From contig CM063243.1 in NCBI GenBank assembly GCA_032158295.1, positions 9,946,302-10,010,301 on the forward strand: a stretch of DNA of 64,000 bases. Direction: 5' to 3'. Made by a program: the position numbers and the translations under genes. This document shows, piece after piece, positions 1-64,000 of this stretch (its first letter is position 1; each line of letters starts with the position of its first letter). Origin of the DNA: Pycnopodia helianthoides. Taxonomy: Eukaryota > Echinodermata > Asteroidea > Forcipulatida > Asteriidae. The notes under the pieces are model-generated. The model did not search any database and was not told the origin of the DNA. It was given only the letters and a program-made list of their open reading frames with translations.

Positions 1-644
1 AGTGCTTATCACAGGGTCGAGCAGTCCAATCTTATCGAAGTCCATACAATTTGGTGTGGAGTGACACAGGAAAAGAGGGGAGGAAGAAGTAGCTACCACA
101 CGCTAGCCAAACTGCCAAATCACTATTCATTATTGGTATCTGGCGATTAAGCTAAGCCGTGGGATTGTTTATCGACTCTAAAATGAAATAATCCCATTGA
201 CTATCCTTGAATTTCTATAAATATTGGTGTGATTGGTAAGATAACATATTTTGTTCCAGCAAGCACCATAGGTTCTTTTTTTTAAAACCAATTAATTGTA
301 TTGTATCTTAACTATGAAATACTTGCATGGGGGTGGCAGTTTGGTCAACACATAAAATTGAACAGACTTAAAGGGCTTTACATACTTAAAGGAAGGCTCA
401 TACTTTGGTAATGACCCTGAAAAGAAATTGTGTAACTTTTACTTGAAACCTACTTGTTCTAAAGATGGTAATAGTAGAAAGCATCCTGCGAAATGATTTC
501 ATCCGTGGTGCCCTGGATGAATAGAAATCCCCAGATTGACTTCTCGTACTTGCATGCTTCCTTTATACACTCATTTTTTCATTTTCCCCATGACAACAAT
601 TCTGCTGTTCTCCTGTCATCATCTTTTGTGTACTTTGCTATTCT
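1..644. other. non-coding flank, no gene recognised
   Basis: No conserved exon was recognised on either strand. The stretch is AT-rich and lies downstream of BHMT exon 2 on the minus strand, so it is probably BHMT intron 2. The next expected BHMT exon was looked for and not found here. Confidence 0.4.
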
Positions 645-885
645 GGGCCCAATTTCATAGAGCTGCTAAGCACAAAAATTTGCTTAGCATGAAATTTCTT
701 CCTTGATAAAAACAGGGTTACCAACCAAATTTCATGTGTTGCATATTGCTTGTTACCGGTATTCAGCTGTTGTTTGCTTATCCTATAAATCACGTGTAAA
801 TTTGGTTGGTAATCCTGTTTTTATCAATGAAGAAATTTCATGCTAAGCAAATTTTTGTGCTTAGCAGCTCTATGAAATTGGGCCC
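645..885. mobile_element. GGGCCC-family MITE, near-perfect long hairpin
   Basis: The element opens with GGGCCCAATTTCATAGAG and closes with its reverse complement. The two 88-base arms (645-732 and 798-885) differ at only two positions and enclose a 65-base loop, so the strand could fold into one long hairpin. Related, more diverged copies occur at 9167, 13115, 15474, 17590, 41954, 57439 and 63678. There is no coding capacity, so it is a non-autonomous terminal-inverted-repeat element. The superfamily cannot be assigned because no clean target duplication was seen. Confidence 0.85.
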
Positions 886-1225
886 AGTATGTTTCTTGGG
901 CTAGGCCTACATGTATGTTTTTTGTTTTGTTGTTTCTGTTTTGGTTTTATAGTTCTTTGATTTGGCTTGTATTTTTTTGGTATTTGTATTGTGGTCAAAT
1001 AAATAATAATAACAATAATAATAATAAAAATATGATGAAATAGGGACAAATGTGAGGATAGATCTGTTATAGAAGGCGGCGCTTTTGGGAACAGCGAGGA
1101 TCCTGAGAAAGACCCTTGAGATCTAAGGCTATGGGATGTAGCCCGACTCGAGGAGGAAAAATGTGATCTTTCTTTGGCATGCTGTGATAAGATGAAATAA
1201 TATAACAGTGACACTTTTGTCATAC

Positions 1226-1358
1226 CGGCTTCAGGATAATTGATGACTGCTTCTGGGGTCCACATACCCGCAGTCACATAACCTCTCTTCTCTAAATTGA
1301 CTACGTAGCTTCCATCACCAATAACAACACCCTCTTGAAGACGTTCCAAAAGCCCTTT
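1226..1358 (-). CDS. BHMT: BHMT exon 2
   Basis: The exon is 133 bases, bounded on the minus strand by acceptor TTGATTTAG and donor G|GTATGA. It encodes about 44 residues including the ERLQEG, VIGDG and LEKRGY blocks of BHMT. The open frame runs on past the donor for about 100 low-complexity residues, which are intron and not protein. It ends in phase 1, which suits the Val codon expected after PEA in this family. Confidence 0.9.
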
Positions 1359-4300
1359 CTAAATCAAGAAAAGAAACAAGTTTATTTGAAGTCATGTATC
1401 AGGGATAATTGACAGCGTTACTTTAAAAAAAAAAAATTACCACACATCGATGTGTGATTTGCACTTCACCTGTCAATGTCTTTTGAATCCTGTGGATACA
1501 AAATCCACAGCTGGTGGGATTTGAACTCATGACCTGCACTCTACTGCATGGGTCTTAATTGCTAGACCCACCGAGCTAGACAGGTGTGTGACCAGAGGCC
1601 AGCTCATACAAGTTTGATTGTTTTAGTTGAAAAAGTCAGGTCTTTGTAGTTTGTACAAATTTGGTGTGCAATGGCAGACACTTTTCTGTTTACTTTAAAG
1701 GCAAGACAAGTTCCACTTCAACTTCATAGAGCACTAATCCACATGTATTGTATTCTTGAAAAGGTGAACAAGGGCCCAGTTTTACAGAACTGCGTAATCA
1801 GAAAAGTTGGCTGTAATTTTCTGCTAACCAAAAATAAGCAGGAAACCAGTCACCAATAAAACAACAAAAACAGCAGAAAAACAGTCACTGACGGTTGGTG
1901 TGACATACATGTATATAGCATTTTGGTAAGCACAACTGTTTTGTCCTTGGATACTTTTAATGTTGCTCTTTAACAACCAACCATCAATAAACCTAAACCC
2001 CTAAGGCAAACAAACTTTATGTTATGTTTTTTGTAAAGATAGGAGGTAGTTTCCTTCCTTCATAATCCAACCCTGTGCATACATGTGCTAAAAGCACAAA
2101 CAAGTAGCTCAGCACAAAACAATTATGCTTATTATACAGATTTAGATTACCAGCCAAAACACCATGTGACGTTGTACCATATGTGACTGGTATCCTGCTC
2201 ACTTTTGCTTAGTAGAAATTTGTTAAGCAATATTTTCTGCTTAAGCAGCTCTATGAAAATGGTGGCCCACCTCGCTACATTCAGTGACTCTTTTCTTTTC
2301 GGGCCAAGGTTTGCAATGAAGGAAACTTGTACTAACAAAAAATATGTTCATTTTGTATTATTTAAGAGCTTCCAGGGAAATGCGTCCAGTGTAAAAGGAG
2401 CTTACACTGAGGTTGTGAGTGTCATTTTTAGCAATAAAAAGTGCAAAGAATAAGACAAGCTGTGGCCTGACTGGTGTGCGTCAAAACCGACTGGTGCTAA
2501 CTATCTAATGTATCAAAACATTTACTGCAAACATTAAAATTGGCAGAGTGGAGTGTTTAGAAAGTGTCTAGCAATGTTTTATACAAAACAAAAAGATTAT
2601 GATACAATGGACCATATTACTGCCTGCAAAGAACCAATACTTAACCTATCCAATACTCAGTTCGGGTAGGTATGTATACACATTCCAATCAGGTACCTTA
2701 AACAAATGGAATGGGTCCCCTGGGTTCCCCAGTTTGGAGATAAGAGGGACAATGAAATATGAGGTCCCTGGTTGCAGGTTTTTACACCTATGTGGGTAGG
2801 TATATACATTCAAACCAGGGACTTAAAACAAAATGGACAATTTACAGAGTCCTCGGTTGGGTGAAGGGCCGCAGTTGGAAAGTATGTACAAAACCGGTGG
2901 GAGCTGTTGCCAAAAAAAGTACACAACAGAGGGAATTCTTTAGAAGAGGGAATAAATAAGAACAACAACGACAGGACTCCACAAACCTTACATAAGGAGA
3001 AGTTTTATGCATGGAGAAGGGAACTCCACGGTTTTATTTATTTTTTTATGCCTCGAGTTGTGTCTGTATCTGCTGGTTTGCACTTCAACCAATGTGTGAG
3101 TAACACTTAGGGTGAGGTCTCTGCACAGTACAGGAAGATGATGATGATGGTGATGGTGATGGTTTTTATATGTGTACCATTCTTGTCAACTACAACTCTT
3201 TCAGGAGAGTGTGATTGGCTGTGCCATGGAGATAGGTTCTGCAGAACCTGAGTTGTGGTAAAGCAGAGTCTCACCACTGTATCTCTGCTCATCCTCAGGA
3301 GAATTAGTGCTGGAGATGAGAAGAGCATTGGCCTGTACTTTTGAAATGTAGAGACTCTGCACTATAGCCTGCCCGATAATGTTCCCATTCTATAACACAC
3401 TATTTTCCTCTTGTATAGAACTCCTCGACCTTGTTTTTTTCTTCTCAGAACCAATATCCCCCATAAGAGATTTTATCCACTTGCTGTTCTTCCACTACCA
3501 CCAAAGCTTCCAAAAGTTACTGACCAAAGTTACACATTATAGAAATACAATGGTGTTCTTTCCCAACAAAAGATGTACCCAACAATCGGCCTTGTAGCTC
3601 AGTATATACATAAACAAGGTTAGGTTGTGTTGGTTGAGTGCATGAATAAATTATGCCTACCTGCATTGTGCCATGGAATTAGGAAATGGTTAGGCATAAA
3701 GAAGACAGTCCACACGAGCCCTATTAAAAGTTATAAGTGCCAGTGCTGAGTGGATTGAATGCAGTGTAGCATATCCCATACCTCCATGGTATTACTACAC
3801 TTTACTAATACTAGTAATGTAGGGTGTGCCAAATTCTATTTCAACCATGAAGGCATTGTTCGCCTCCATGTTCCAACTTCAACTGGCAAATCCGTACTAC
3901 CATGGTAGACTACCATGGTAGCCCCCACCTTCATGTGTCAATATTTCTACCTATAGAACTAGAATGCTCTTTTAAGACAACCACTGAAAATGGAGGTTGA
4001 TGTCGATATCCAATCTGATTGGATTGCTTCATTCAGTTTCAAGAGGAATTTTGAACACCGCATGACCAAACCCGGGTAAAACTTATTATAATGGTTCCGA
4101 TCACTGGAATGGTTCCAGAGATAGAGACATTGTCACTAAAAAAAAAATACACTATTGATCAGGTTAGCTAAAACTTAATCAGAAACTGTGCCGAAGCCGG
4201 CCGCGAATTCTGGTTGTAACCAATTAAGCATAATATTATTTGGGAAGAAGACTCTATGCCGTGGTCAAAATATGAAAGTGGCTGTCAGATTTTGCATATT

Positions 4301-4399
4301 GCCCGCTACGTTTTTACAGTGCTTTGATAGGCCAAAGTAAAAATAGTTAAAACCCACACCCACTTTTTCCACTACCTTTTTCGTCAACGATGACTCCAT
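1226..4399 (-). CDS. BHMT: betaine-homocysteine S-methyltransferase, 5' part of gene (partial)
   Basis: BHMT is a cytosolic zinc enzyme that moves a methyl group from betaine to homocysteine, giving methionine and dimethylglycine. Two exons are seen on the minus strand: 4376-4399 (start, MESSLTKK) and 1226-1358. The second reads [10 protein letters not shown], then [17 protein letters not shown], then [15 protein letters not shown], which matches the N-terminal start of the BHMT barrel. Both exons have GT/AG borders and compatible phases (exon 1 ends in phase 0, exon 2 in phase 1). Only about the first 52 residues of a roughly 400-residue protein are present. The zinc-binding cysteines and the rest of the barrel would lie beyond the left edge. 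The gene is divergent from SEC23. The exon 2 call is strong; exon 1 rests on position, phase and the Lys-rich end usual in this family. Confidence 0.8.
1511..1588 (-). mobile_element. tRNA-derived SINE head (degenerate)
   Basis: Read on the minus strand, the segment carries a pol III A-box-like TAGCTCGGTGGG and a B-box-like AGTTCAAATCCC spaced as in a tRNA. The arms pair poorly, so it is a retroposed tRNA-like relic and not a working tRNA gene. Confidence 0.5.
1772..2268. mobile_element. GGGCCC-family MITE, degenerate or composite copy
   Basis: The left part begins GGGCCCAGTTTTACAGAACTGC. The right part (about 2095-2268) ends GCAGCTCTATGAAAATGGTGG, with the family interior (GTGACTGGTATCCTGCTC) in between. 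It is longer than the usual 190-240 bases, so it may be two partial copies or one copy with an insertion. Confidence 0.55.
4376..4399 (-). CDS. BHMT: BHMT exon 1 (candidate, 24 coding bases)
   Basis: On the minus strand ATG opens eight codons, MESSLTKK, followed directly by donor GTAGTG. The phase (0) matches the exon 2 acceptor and gives a continuous [15 protein letters not shown]. Vertebrate BHMT likewise has a short Lys-rich first coding exon ending just before the GILERL-type block. The match is short, so chance is not excluded. Confidence 0.55.
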
Positions 4400-4960
4400 T
4401 TCGTCTACAGCAGATTGGCGATTAGCAACTCCAATGTCCAGTTAGGTTTGGTTTGCAATGACTTGGCACGACCAGACTGTAAGAAGTGCGCAGTCGTTGT
4501 GATCAAAACAAATAAGCACGTGTGCCACAGCATGGTTGGGGGCGGGGCGGGACGGTGCTGTACTCCGCACGTGACTCTCCTTCCACTTTGCCGGTCAGTA
4601 GGTCAATGTGAAACGTCAACTGTGTCCGTGACTACAGCTGCATACCAAATTTCAAAATGTTCAATGTTGTCGTTGCAGCCAACGGCCGTAGCCGTATAGC
4701 CGTATAGCCGTATAGCCGTCCAGCCGAAGTCGATTAAAAAATGATACCACACCTGCTTGATTTTAAGACAATTATTATGCTGATTTCAATGCGCCCCACC
4801 GGCTACCGGCCTTCTCGGCCAGGTGACTGTGGACGGGCGAAGAAACAGAGGGCGCCATCACAGTTGTCCCAAATAGGCCCGACCCAATAAAAACTGCTTA
4901 TGAGCTTCCATTTCCAATGAGTTGAAAGTAACTTATTTGTTTTGATGTGCCCGTTGTCCG
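4400..4960. promoter_or_regulatory. CpG-richer candidate promoter zone between BHMT and SEC23
   Basis: Immediately upstream of the BHMT start on the minus strand, CpG density is visibly higher than in the surrounding AT-rich DNA. A short tandem of about 10 bases (GCCGTATAGC type) lies at 4685-4720. No clear TATA box was seen. It could serve BHMT alone or act in both directions if an untranslated SEC23 first exon begins nearby. That exon was not identified. Confidence 0.3.
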
Positions 4961-5452
4961 TCTTTTACGGAGGCCTGGAAGACACGGTTTGCCAAATATG
5001 TCTGTCGGATAGGCCTATCAAAAAAGCATTCGCTCAAAGATGTGTTAATTTATTTGAACGGAATTACTGACTCTTTTAGGAGTGAGTGAGCCTGTCATTT
5101 CCACTTGCCTATATACATTTATTTATTATTTATTTGTTTATTTTTTATTACATGTTTATTTATTTATTTTTTTAGTTATTTATTTATCTGTTATTATTGT
5201 TATTTTTTATGTGGAGTTATGCTACTCCGTTTATTCAACATCAATAAAAACAGCAACATACAAGTCAAAGAAAGTCCACAATAAAGACTGCCACTATATA
5301 ACAAATAAATACAAATATATACAATTTAGCGTGACGTAATCAAGTGGTTCGGGGAAAAAACAAGACATTGAAATTAATTCAAACAAAATAATACCACAAG
5401 GATGCATCAAAGGCTCAAACAAATCTGTGCGTTTCCATTGTTTTCATCATCG

Positions 5453-5760
5453 ATGCCAGGTGGGCCATTTTAAAAAAGATTCCAGGGGGCATTTTAAAAA
5501 TAGATGCCGGGGGGGGGGGCATTTAAAAAAAACATACCAGGTGGGCCATTTTAAAAAACATGCCAGGGGGCCATTTTAAAAATAGATGCCAGGTGGGCCA
5601 TTTTTTAAAGATGCCAGGTGGGCCATTTTGTAACGATGCCAGGTGGGCCACTAAAAAAGATGCCAGGTGGGCCGTTTTTTAAAGATGCCAGGTGGGCCAT
5701 TTGTTTTTAAGATGCCAGCCAGGTGTGCCATTCTGAAAGATGCCAGGTGTGCCAATTGGT
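5453..5760 (+). repeat. minisatellite, GATGCCAGGTGGGCCATTTT unit
   Basis: This is an array of about 24-28-base units built on GATGCCAGGTGGGCCA followed by a variable T/A run, roughly a dozen copies, increasingly diverged to the right (related GCCAGGTGTGCC words continue to about 5860). ORFs across it on both strands are repeat artefacts. Confidence 0.85.
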
Positions 5761-6119
5761 GGTTTGGCATTTTGCTTGCCAATGAATTAATATGGGCGTG
5801 GTGTCAATTGATGGTTGTGTCACGTGTAAAGTTAAAAGATGCCAGGTGTGCCATGAAAATATGCCGTGTGCCAACGGGCGTGGTGCCCAGTAATGATGGA
5901 GGTCACGTGTACACATTGAAAAGAGGCCAGTTGTACCCAATTTGTTGTGTGTTGTACACCCAACAATGGTGGGGGTCTGGTGTATCCCAAGCTCTTAAGT
6001 GTGGGAATGGATAGCCATTGCGTTTTCCCGGCATCCTCCAAAGTTGATGTTTTGGCGATAAAAACAGTTTTCTGTGTATATTCACAAATACATTTTCGCT
6101 CGCGCAGCGGCGTAGCCAG

Positions 6120-6370
6120 GACTTTTTCGCTGGTGGTGGTGGCGGGGGGGGGGGGGGCACAGGGCTTTTAAGGGGGGGGGCAAGGGAATGGGTTTGTCAG
6201 TGGTGGGGTCATGCTTTTATTTTTGAAGGGGGACGCTGCAGTGCCTGTTCTTGTCATTTTGTGGCCGCGGTGGCCCCCTTCTTCTTTCTTTCCATTTTGG
6301 TGAGCGCTATCGCGATTTTTGTCGTGGGGGGCACCGGGGGTGGGGTGGGGTTCCGCCCCAGTGGCTAGGC
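6120..6370. repeat. G-rich low-complexity tract
   Basis: Long G runs at 6143-6157 and 6171-6180, with GGTGGT and GGGGTGGGG words nearby, make this a simple, G-biased stretch. It has no coding meaning and is a likely site of sequencing-length error. Confidence 0.7.
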
Positions 6371-8765
6371 CGCTGCGCTCGCATTAGCTAAGAATGAGGT
6401 ATACACGCTACGGGCCAGTTTGCGCAACTTGTCCAGATGCGCATGCCTTCCCCTGTTAAGATTTTCGTTAAAGTCGCCAAAAAGATTTTTGGTAACAGTT
6501 CCTTTGGACTCATTCATAAGGTTGATTCTAGTGTTAACGGTAGGCTCATTGGGTGCGATGACCCCGCAAAGGAATGTTATTTTTTATCCGAAAGCCTACT
6601 TGTAACGGTAAGCCGATCCTGTAAAATTACTTCGTCTGAAAGGCCCCCGTCGATAAGAAATAATAAAGTAAAGTCGTTGTGTCCGTTTGGATGCTGCCCT
6701 CAACACAGCCAGTTGGTACAGTGGCTTTTCATCTCGCATTTACTTGAATGGAGTCGACGTTCTTGATGAAAACTGCAACTTTCACAGAATAATAGATAGT
6801 AAATTTCCCCCTTTTTCACCACGCCCCTGACCTCATACTTTGAGGCTCGTGATTCCTTGGGTATTGTCGTCATACAATAATAGAGGGCGTGTGTCGAAAC
6901 GCTTTTATCCGACGTGGCATACGCTTACGCTATCTATGCCACATGAGTGTGTGTGTGTGTGCACTTCAATTACATCATCCTTTGGGTAGACCAAGTGTCA
7001 TTTTGGCCGATAGAATTCTCCTTAAATTCACCCAAATTCTGGACAACATTTGTACCCGTGAAGTGGTTTGATGTAAACACTGGAACAGGAGGTTGTTAGA
7101 GTTGTCGGAACTTGAATAAAACGTAAGTTTAGAGTGTTTTTGGGCGACTGTATACGTTCACGGGAATAAATTAAATCGTGAATGTACTGTACACAGTGTA
7201 ATGTCCGTAAACTAGGCAAACTAGGCTCAACACACCATCAACGCATACGTCAACACACCGTCAACATTTCCAGTATACATTTTAAATCAACAAAAGAGGC
7301 ATAGAACTGTAAAGTATGGGCTGCTAACTAAAGACTAAGAGTAAGAGTTAGGTTACATTTTATGATTTATAAATTATGAAAGTTGATTTTTTGTTCATGC
7401 AATATTGTTGTGACTACAGTACATATTCATGAGATAGGAATTAGACCATCTACAATTTCAGACTTAATTGATTTCCCTTAAAAACATCCTAATAACAGTT
7501 AAAGTCATAAATCAGAGAAACAAAAATCAAAAAGGTAATTGAAAACTATAAACATTTAAATTTAAATGTAGCAGTACAGGGACTACAGTAGGCATGTCAG
7601 ACTTGTGCCGTTTCAATGCAGAGAAGACACGACGTGACATGAATCAAAACGGCAGAAAGTTATGTATTAATTGTTAACTTAGTTCGCTTCATTCAATTTT
7701 TCCCCCAAAAGATATGATTATGAGGGATGTTTGAATTCAAAACATTTTCCCGAAGGCGAAGGTTCAATATATGGCGTAATTTACTTTGAAAGTCGCATGT
7801 CACAAAATCGGTGCTCGGAACTCAATTTTACAAAAAGGTGTTCACAATTTGTATATCGATGGATAGCTTAAGACAAAAGCACACTAAATCTGGTATCGTT
7901 TATGAAGGTTTTAGGATCGTGAGTTAAAATCTTTGAATATACATTTTTTTTCTTCGTAATCTGATCAACTTTCCCCCCAAATTAGTCTAGATTAGGTTTC
8001 TTAACTATTATTCCCCCTTTATATATTTGTCAAAAAAAGCTACTACAGCAATCGTCTTTAAAATACAACAAAACTTGATGATAGCACACGGACACGACAT
8101 ACTTGTCCAGGACCAGTATCCGCACTATGTGACCCATCATACTGTGAAATAATTCTGTGGAACTTGGTTTATACTCAATCAATCATCGGAGTCGGGCCGT
8201 AATGTTGCTGCCTGCAGCGGCTGCAGTGTTGTACACATGAAATGGCTGACAACTCCACGTGTGCATATACCTCAAATTGTGCAGCAGTTGTGGACTTGCA
8301 AAATAAATGTGGAATACTGTAGAACACTCAAACTTTGAGGTGGAATGGTTTTTTGATTTGAAAGAAATGAAAAAAAAAAAACATTTTGTGAAGAAATCAC
8401 TATATTTTTTTTAAATGGATACAACATACCCGTGCTACCTGTTGGTTAACAAAATACTGTTTTTAGTCAAAGAAAACGAAAATGTGGCAGTCTGTTTCAG
8501 CATCTTTTCCCTACAAAATTCTGTTCCCTCCCCCCAAAAGATTTTCTGAAAGTTGTGTTTAGCATCATATAGGTTTTTACCGTTACATTAATTTAACCAA
8601 CGATTTATTTCCAAAAAAAACAGACAACATTTCACATGGGTTTCTTCAATGCAACTGAATTTTGTAAGAATTTTACAAGCAACATAAAACTGAGGGCCGA
8701 GTATTTTAATTTTTATATTCATGTGTGGCAAAAATCTGTGATATTGTCGTTATGTTGTTCATTAG
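6371..8765. other. upstream flank or 5' intron of SEC23, nothing recognised
   Basis: AT-rich non-coding DNA with a short TG microsatellite at 6945-6961. An acceptor-like TTGTTCATTAG ends at 8765 just before the SEC23 start, so an untranslated SEC23 exon should lie somewhere upstream, but its donor could not be picked out. A 109-residue ORF at 6437-6766 has no convincing family match. Confidence 0.4.
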
Positions 8766-8771
8766 ACATAA

Positions 8772-62336
<53,565 letters not shown>

Positions 62337-62556
62337 ACACTCACCAAGGCTCGAGGAAAAGGGAGGGAGACACATTTTGCTAAGCTCAGCAACATTTTGG
62401 TCAGCAGGGAGAGGGTTACCCTCCTAAGTGATATGTATTGTACAATATTTTGACCCTGTCATACTCTGTCATTGTTTCCTTCTTTTCTTGGGAGAACAAA
62501 TTCTAAAACACAACAATACTTGCTTCAAAATCGAAGACATTAGACATTTATATAGT

Positions 62557-62562
62557 AATAAA
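62557..62562 (+). terminator. candidate SEC23 poly(A) signal
   Basis: AATAAA 221 bases after the stop codon in an AT-rich context. A later AATAAA at about 63833 would give a 1.5-kb 3' UTR instead. The choice cannot be made from sequence alone. Confidence 0.4.
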
Positions 62563-62664
62563 GATAAGGATAGATGCAGGTTTGAGATTTGGAATGATAA
62601 TGCACCAGCTATCCTTGTTTTTAAAAATTGTTGTTATGGTTGATTTATTTTTCATAAAGTTGCT

Positions 62665-62690
62665 CGGTGGGTGTCTGCTGACACCCACCG
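62665..62690 (+). promoter_or_regulatory. perfect 11-bp hairpin in the SEC23 3' flank
   Basis: CGGTGGGTGTC, loop TGCT, GACACCCACCG. It is a strong isolated stem-loop 329 bases past the stop; within the 3' UTR only if the distal poly(A) signal is used. Confidence 0.45.
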
Positions 62691-62727
62691 TCACAAAGTC
62701 TCAATTTATTTCATGTACAAACAAAAA

Positions 62728-63099
62728 TTAACCCTCTTACTCTCGGTAACCTCTTTCCCAGCAAGTTGACCGACTGATTGTGACCGTTGGGCTGTACAGG
62801 TTGTGTGTGTGGTGGCACAACTGTGCACAAAGCTAACTGTGTACAGATTCGATGCATGGCCTGGAATTACACGGAGGCCACGGAGGCCATTGCCTCCGTT
62901 GCCCTGGTCTTGGCCTTGATGCCCCTTCAAAAGTTTCCCATAGACTTTGAGATTTTTCCAATGGAAGTGCCTTTTGCAAAATAAAACCGGCCTTGCCCTC
63001 TCAAAGATGAAATTCCAGGCCTGACTGCAGGCTTGGGATAAGGTTATTATTCAAAACCACGGTGATTGGTATTGAACGGCCAGACAGTGGGAGGGTTGA
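62728..63099. mobile_element. TTAA-flanked piggyBac-like MITE carrying a nested insertion
   Basis: TTAACCCTCTTACTCTC at the left, CCAGACAGTGGGAGGGTT at the right, interior GTGGCACAACTGTGCAC as in 9942 and 13641. The copy is interrupted at about 62856-63023 by the hAT-like MITE. Confidence 0.75.
62856..63023. mobile_element. CAGGCCTGGAATT hAT-like MITE inside another MITE
   Basis: Starts TGGCCTGGAATTACACGGAG, ends AAATTCCAGGCCTG, interior CCCATAGACTTTGAGATTTT in the orientation opposite to 51509. The flanks on both sides are sequence of the surrounding TTAA element. Confidence 0.8.
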
Positions 63100-63677
63100 A
63101 AGATCTTTGTTGACATCGTAGTGATTTACACTGACCAGTAAACAGTCTCTCCCTCCCCTTGATAGATTTTGAAGGTGACCTTTAGGTGAAACCCAGTTTT
63201 ATCTTCTGGGATTGAAAATCTGCAGTGTCTGCTGTAATGCCACTTTTATCGACACACAACAACATAGTTTATATATTACATGTCTTTGTCTGTTTTCTTG
63301 TCAAAAGCAAGGTACACTTCTGGCAAAAATACACATTTTGTGAAGAATGGATTTGGTTGAAAGAGGAATACCACAGTTCCATGTATTTACCAAGCAATTC
63401 ATTTGAATTTGTTGAGGTCCAAGTTTGGGAAGTCAACTTTCCGGGCTGTTCCCCCACCATTTTTTGATGTTTTGCCAATAGTGTACAAAAAATGATATTT
63501 ACTTGGTTATTTTTTAAATGTATGCGATAAGTTATGCACATTTTGCGAAGGTGTTTTGACTATTGTGGAACTAAGAGTGTGTGGGGTGGGGGGGGGGGGG
63601 TGTTGTAAGGGAAACCTTGTTGAAAAAAATTTATTTACAAGATGCGAGATTTCATCTTATCTCATTTATGATTATTT

Positions 63678-63812
63678 ATTGCCCATTAGCAGAAACAGGT
63701 TACCAGCCAAAACGTCATGTTATGTGTAGTTGTTTGTGACTGGTGTCCTGCTAAATTTTGCTCAGCAGACAAATTTGACAATTCTGAATAGCTTGATGAA
63801 ATTGGGCTTTGG
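63678..63812. mobile_element. GGGCCC-family MITE, partial
   Basis: Family interior GGTTACCAGCCAAAACGTCA and TGTGACTGGTGTCCTGCT, then a worn right end GATGAAATTGGGC. Confidence 0.6.
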
Positions 63813-63868
63813 TCATGATAGGACCTGGCTGAATAAATCATTTTTTTTATTAAACAATTCTTATGTTG

Positions 63869-64000
63869 TTAAAGGCAGTGGACACTATTGGTAATTACTC
63901 AAAATAATTGTTAGCATAAAAACTTACTTGGTAATGAGCTGTTGATAGTATAAAACATTGTGAGAAACAGCTCCCTCTGAAGTAACGTAGTTTTTGAGAA
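63869..64000 (+). repeat. high-copy dispersed repeat, cut by window end
   Basis: AAAGGCAGTGGACACTATTG, GTAATTACTCAAAATAATTG and ACTTACTTGGTAATGAGC are words recalled as a very common sea-star repeat. Only one truncated copy is in the window, so repetitiveness cannot be shown here. Confidence 0.5.

Larger units (their letters stand above)
1359..4375 (-). other. BHMT intron 1 (inferred), repeat-bearing
   Basis: This is a 3.0-kb stretch between the two proposed BHMT exons. It holds a tRNA-derived fragment at 1511-1588, degenerate GGGCCC-family MITE sequence at 1772-2268, and a short GATGAT/GGTGAT microsatellite at 3137-3165. No other conserved exon was recognised. The small ORFs here have no family resemblance. 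Confidence 0.5.

Noticed and set aside
870..1349. 159-residue minus-strand protein as one ORF
   Set aside because: Only the first 42 or so residues are BHMT; the rest is intron read-through past a good donor at 1225, ending in low-complexity sequence.
6437..6766. 109-residue ORF with a faint KIFGNSSFG motif reminiscent of protein-primed B-family DNA polymerases
   Set aside because: One short motif without flanking polymerase motifs; no other element parts nearby. A profile search would be needed; as read it is not supportable.

Overview
This window is nuclear DNA from an animal. Coding sequence is split into short exons with GT/AG introns. About 95 percent of the window is intron or intergenic DNA filled with short inverted-repeat elements, tRNA-derived SINEs and minisatellites. 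The repeat vocabulary (a GGGCCCAATTTCATAGAG hairpin family, and the AAAGGCAGTGGACACTATTG repeat at the right edge) and the moderately diverged deuterostome-like proteins suggest an echinoderm, most likely a sea star. The species assignment is inference from memory of such repeats.

Layout: (1) 1226-4399, minus strand: the 5' part of a betaine-homocysteine methyltransferase (BHMT) gene, with a tiny first exon and exon 2; the rest runs off the left edge. (2) 4400-8765: the gap between divergently transcribed BHMT and SEC23, with a CpG-richer probable promoter zone and a minisatellite. (3) 8778-62336, plus strand: a complete SEC23 gene (COPII coat GTPase activator), assembled here from 17 coding exons whose splice phases all agree. 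It encodes about 766 residues once a single missing base in exon 1 is allowed for. (4) 36737-41229, minus strand: a two-exon class A GPCR lying antisense inside the 27-kb intron 10 of SEC23. Its last roughly 24 codons are made of a 78-bp minisatellite. (5) 62337-64000: SEC23 3' flank with nested mobile elements and a high-copy repeat cut by the window edge.

The introns hold several short-element families that can be defined from the window itself: a GGGCCC-ended hairpin MITE, a TTAA-flanked piggyBac-like MITE, a CAGGCCTGGAATT-ended hAT-like MITE with flanking direct repeats, a TTTCACGAAAC MITE, and a tRNA-Asn-like SINE wrapped in two nested inverted repeats. There are also tandem arrays with unit lengths of 15 bp to 1 kb. 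The most notable is a near-identical triplication of a 1-kb unit in intron 12.

No CRISPR array, operon, viral gene or autonomous transposase/reverse transcriptase gene was recognised. At least two, probably three, single-base losses in otherwise conserved exons look like residual assembly errors rather than gene decay. The SEC23, BHMT and GPCR products have unrelated jobs (ER export coat, one-carbon metabolism, membrane signalling), so their proximity reflects position, not a shared pathway.
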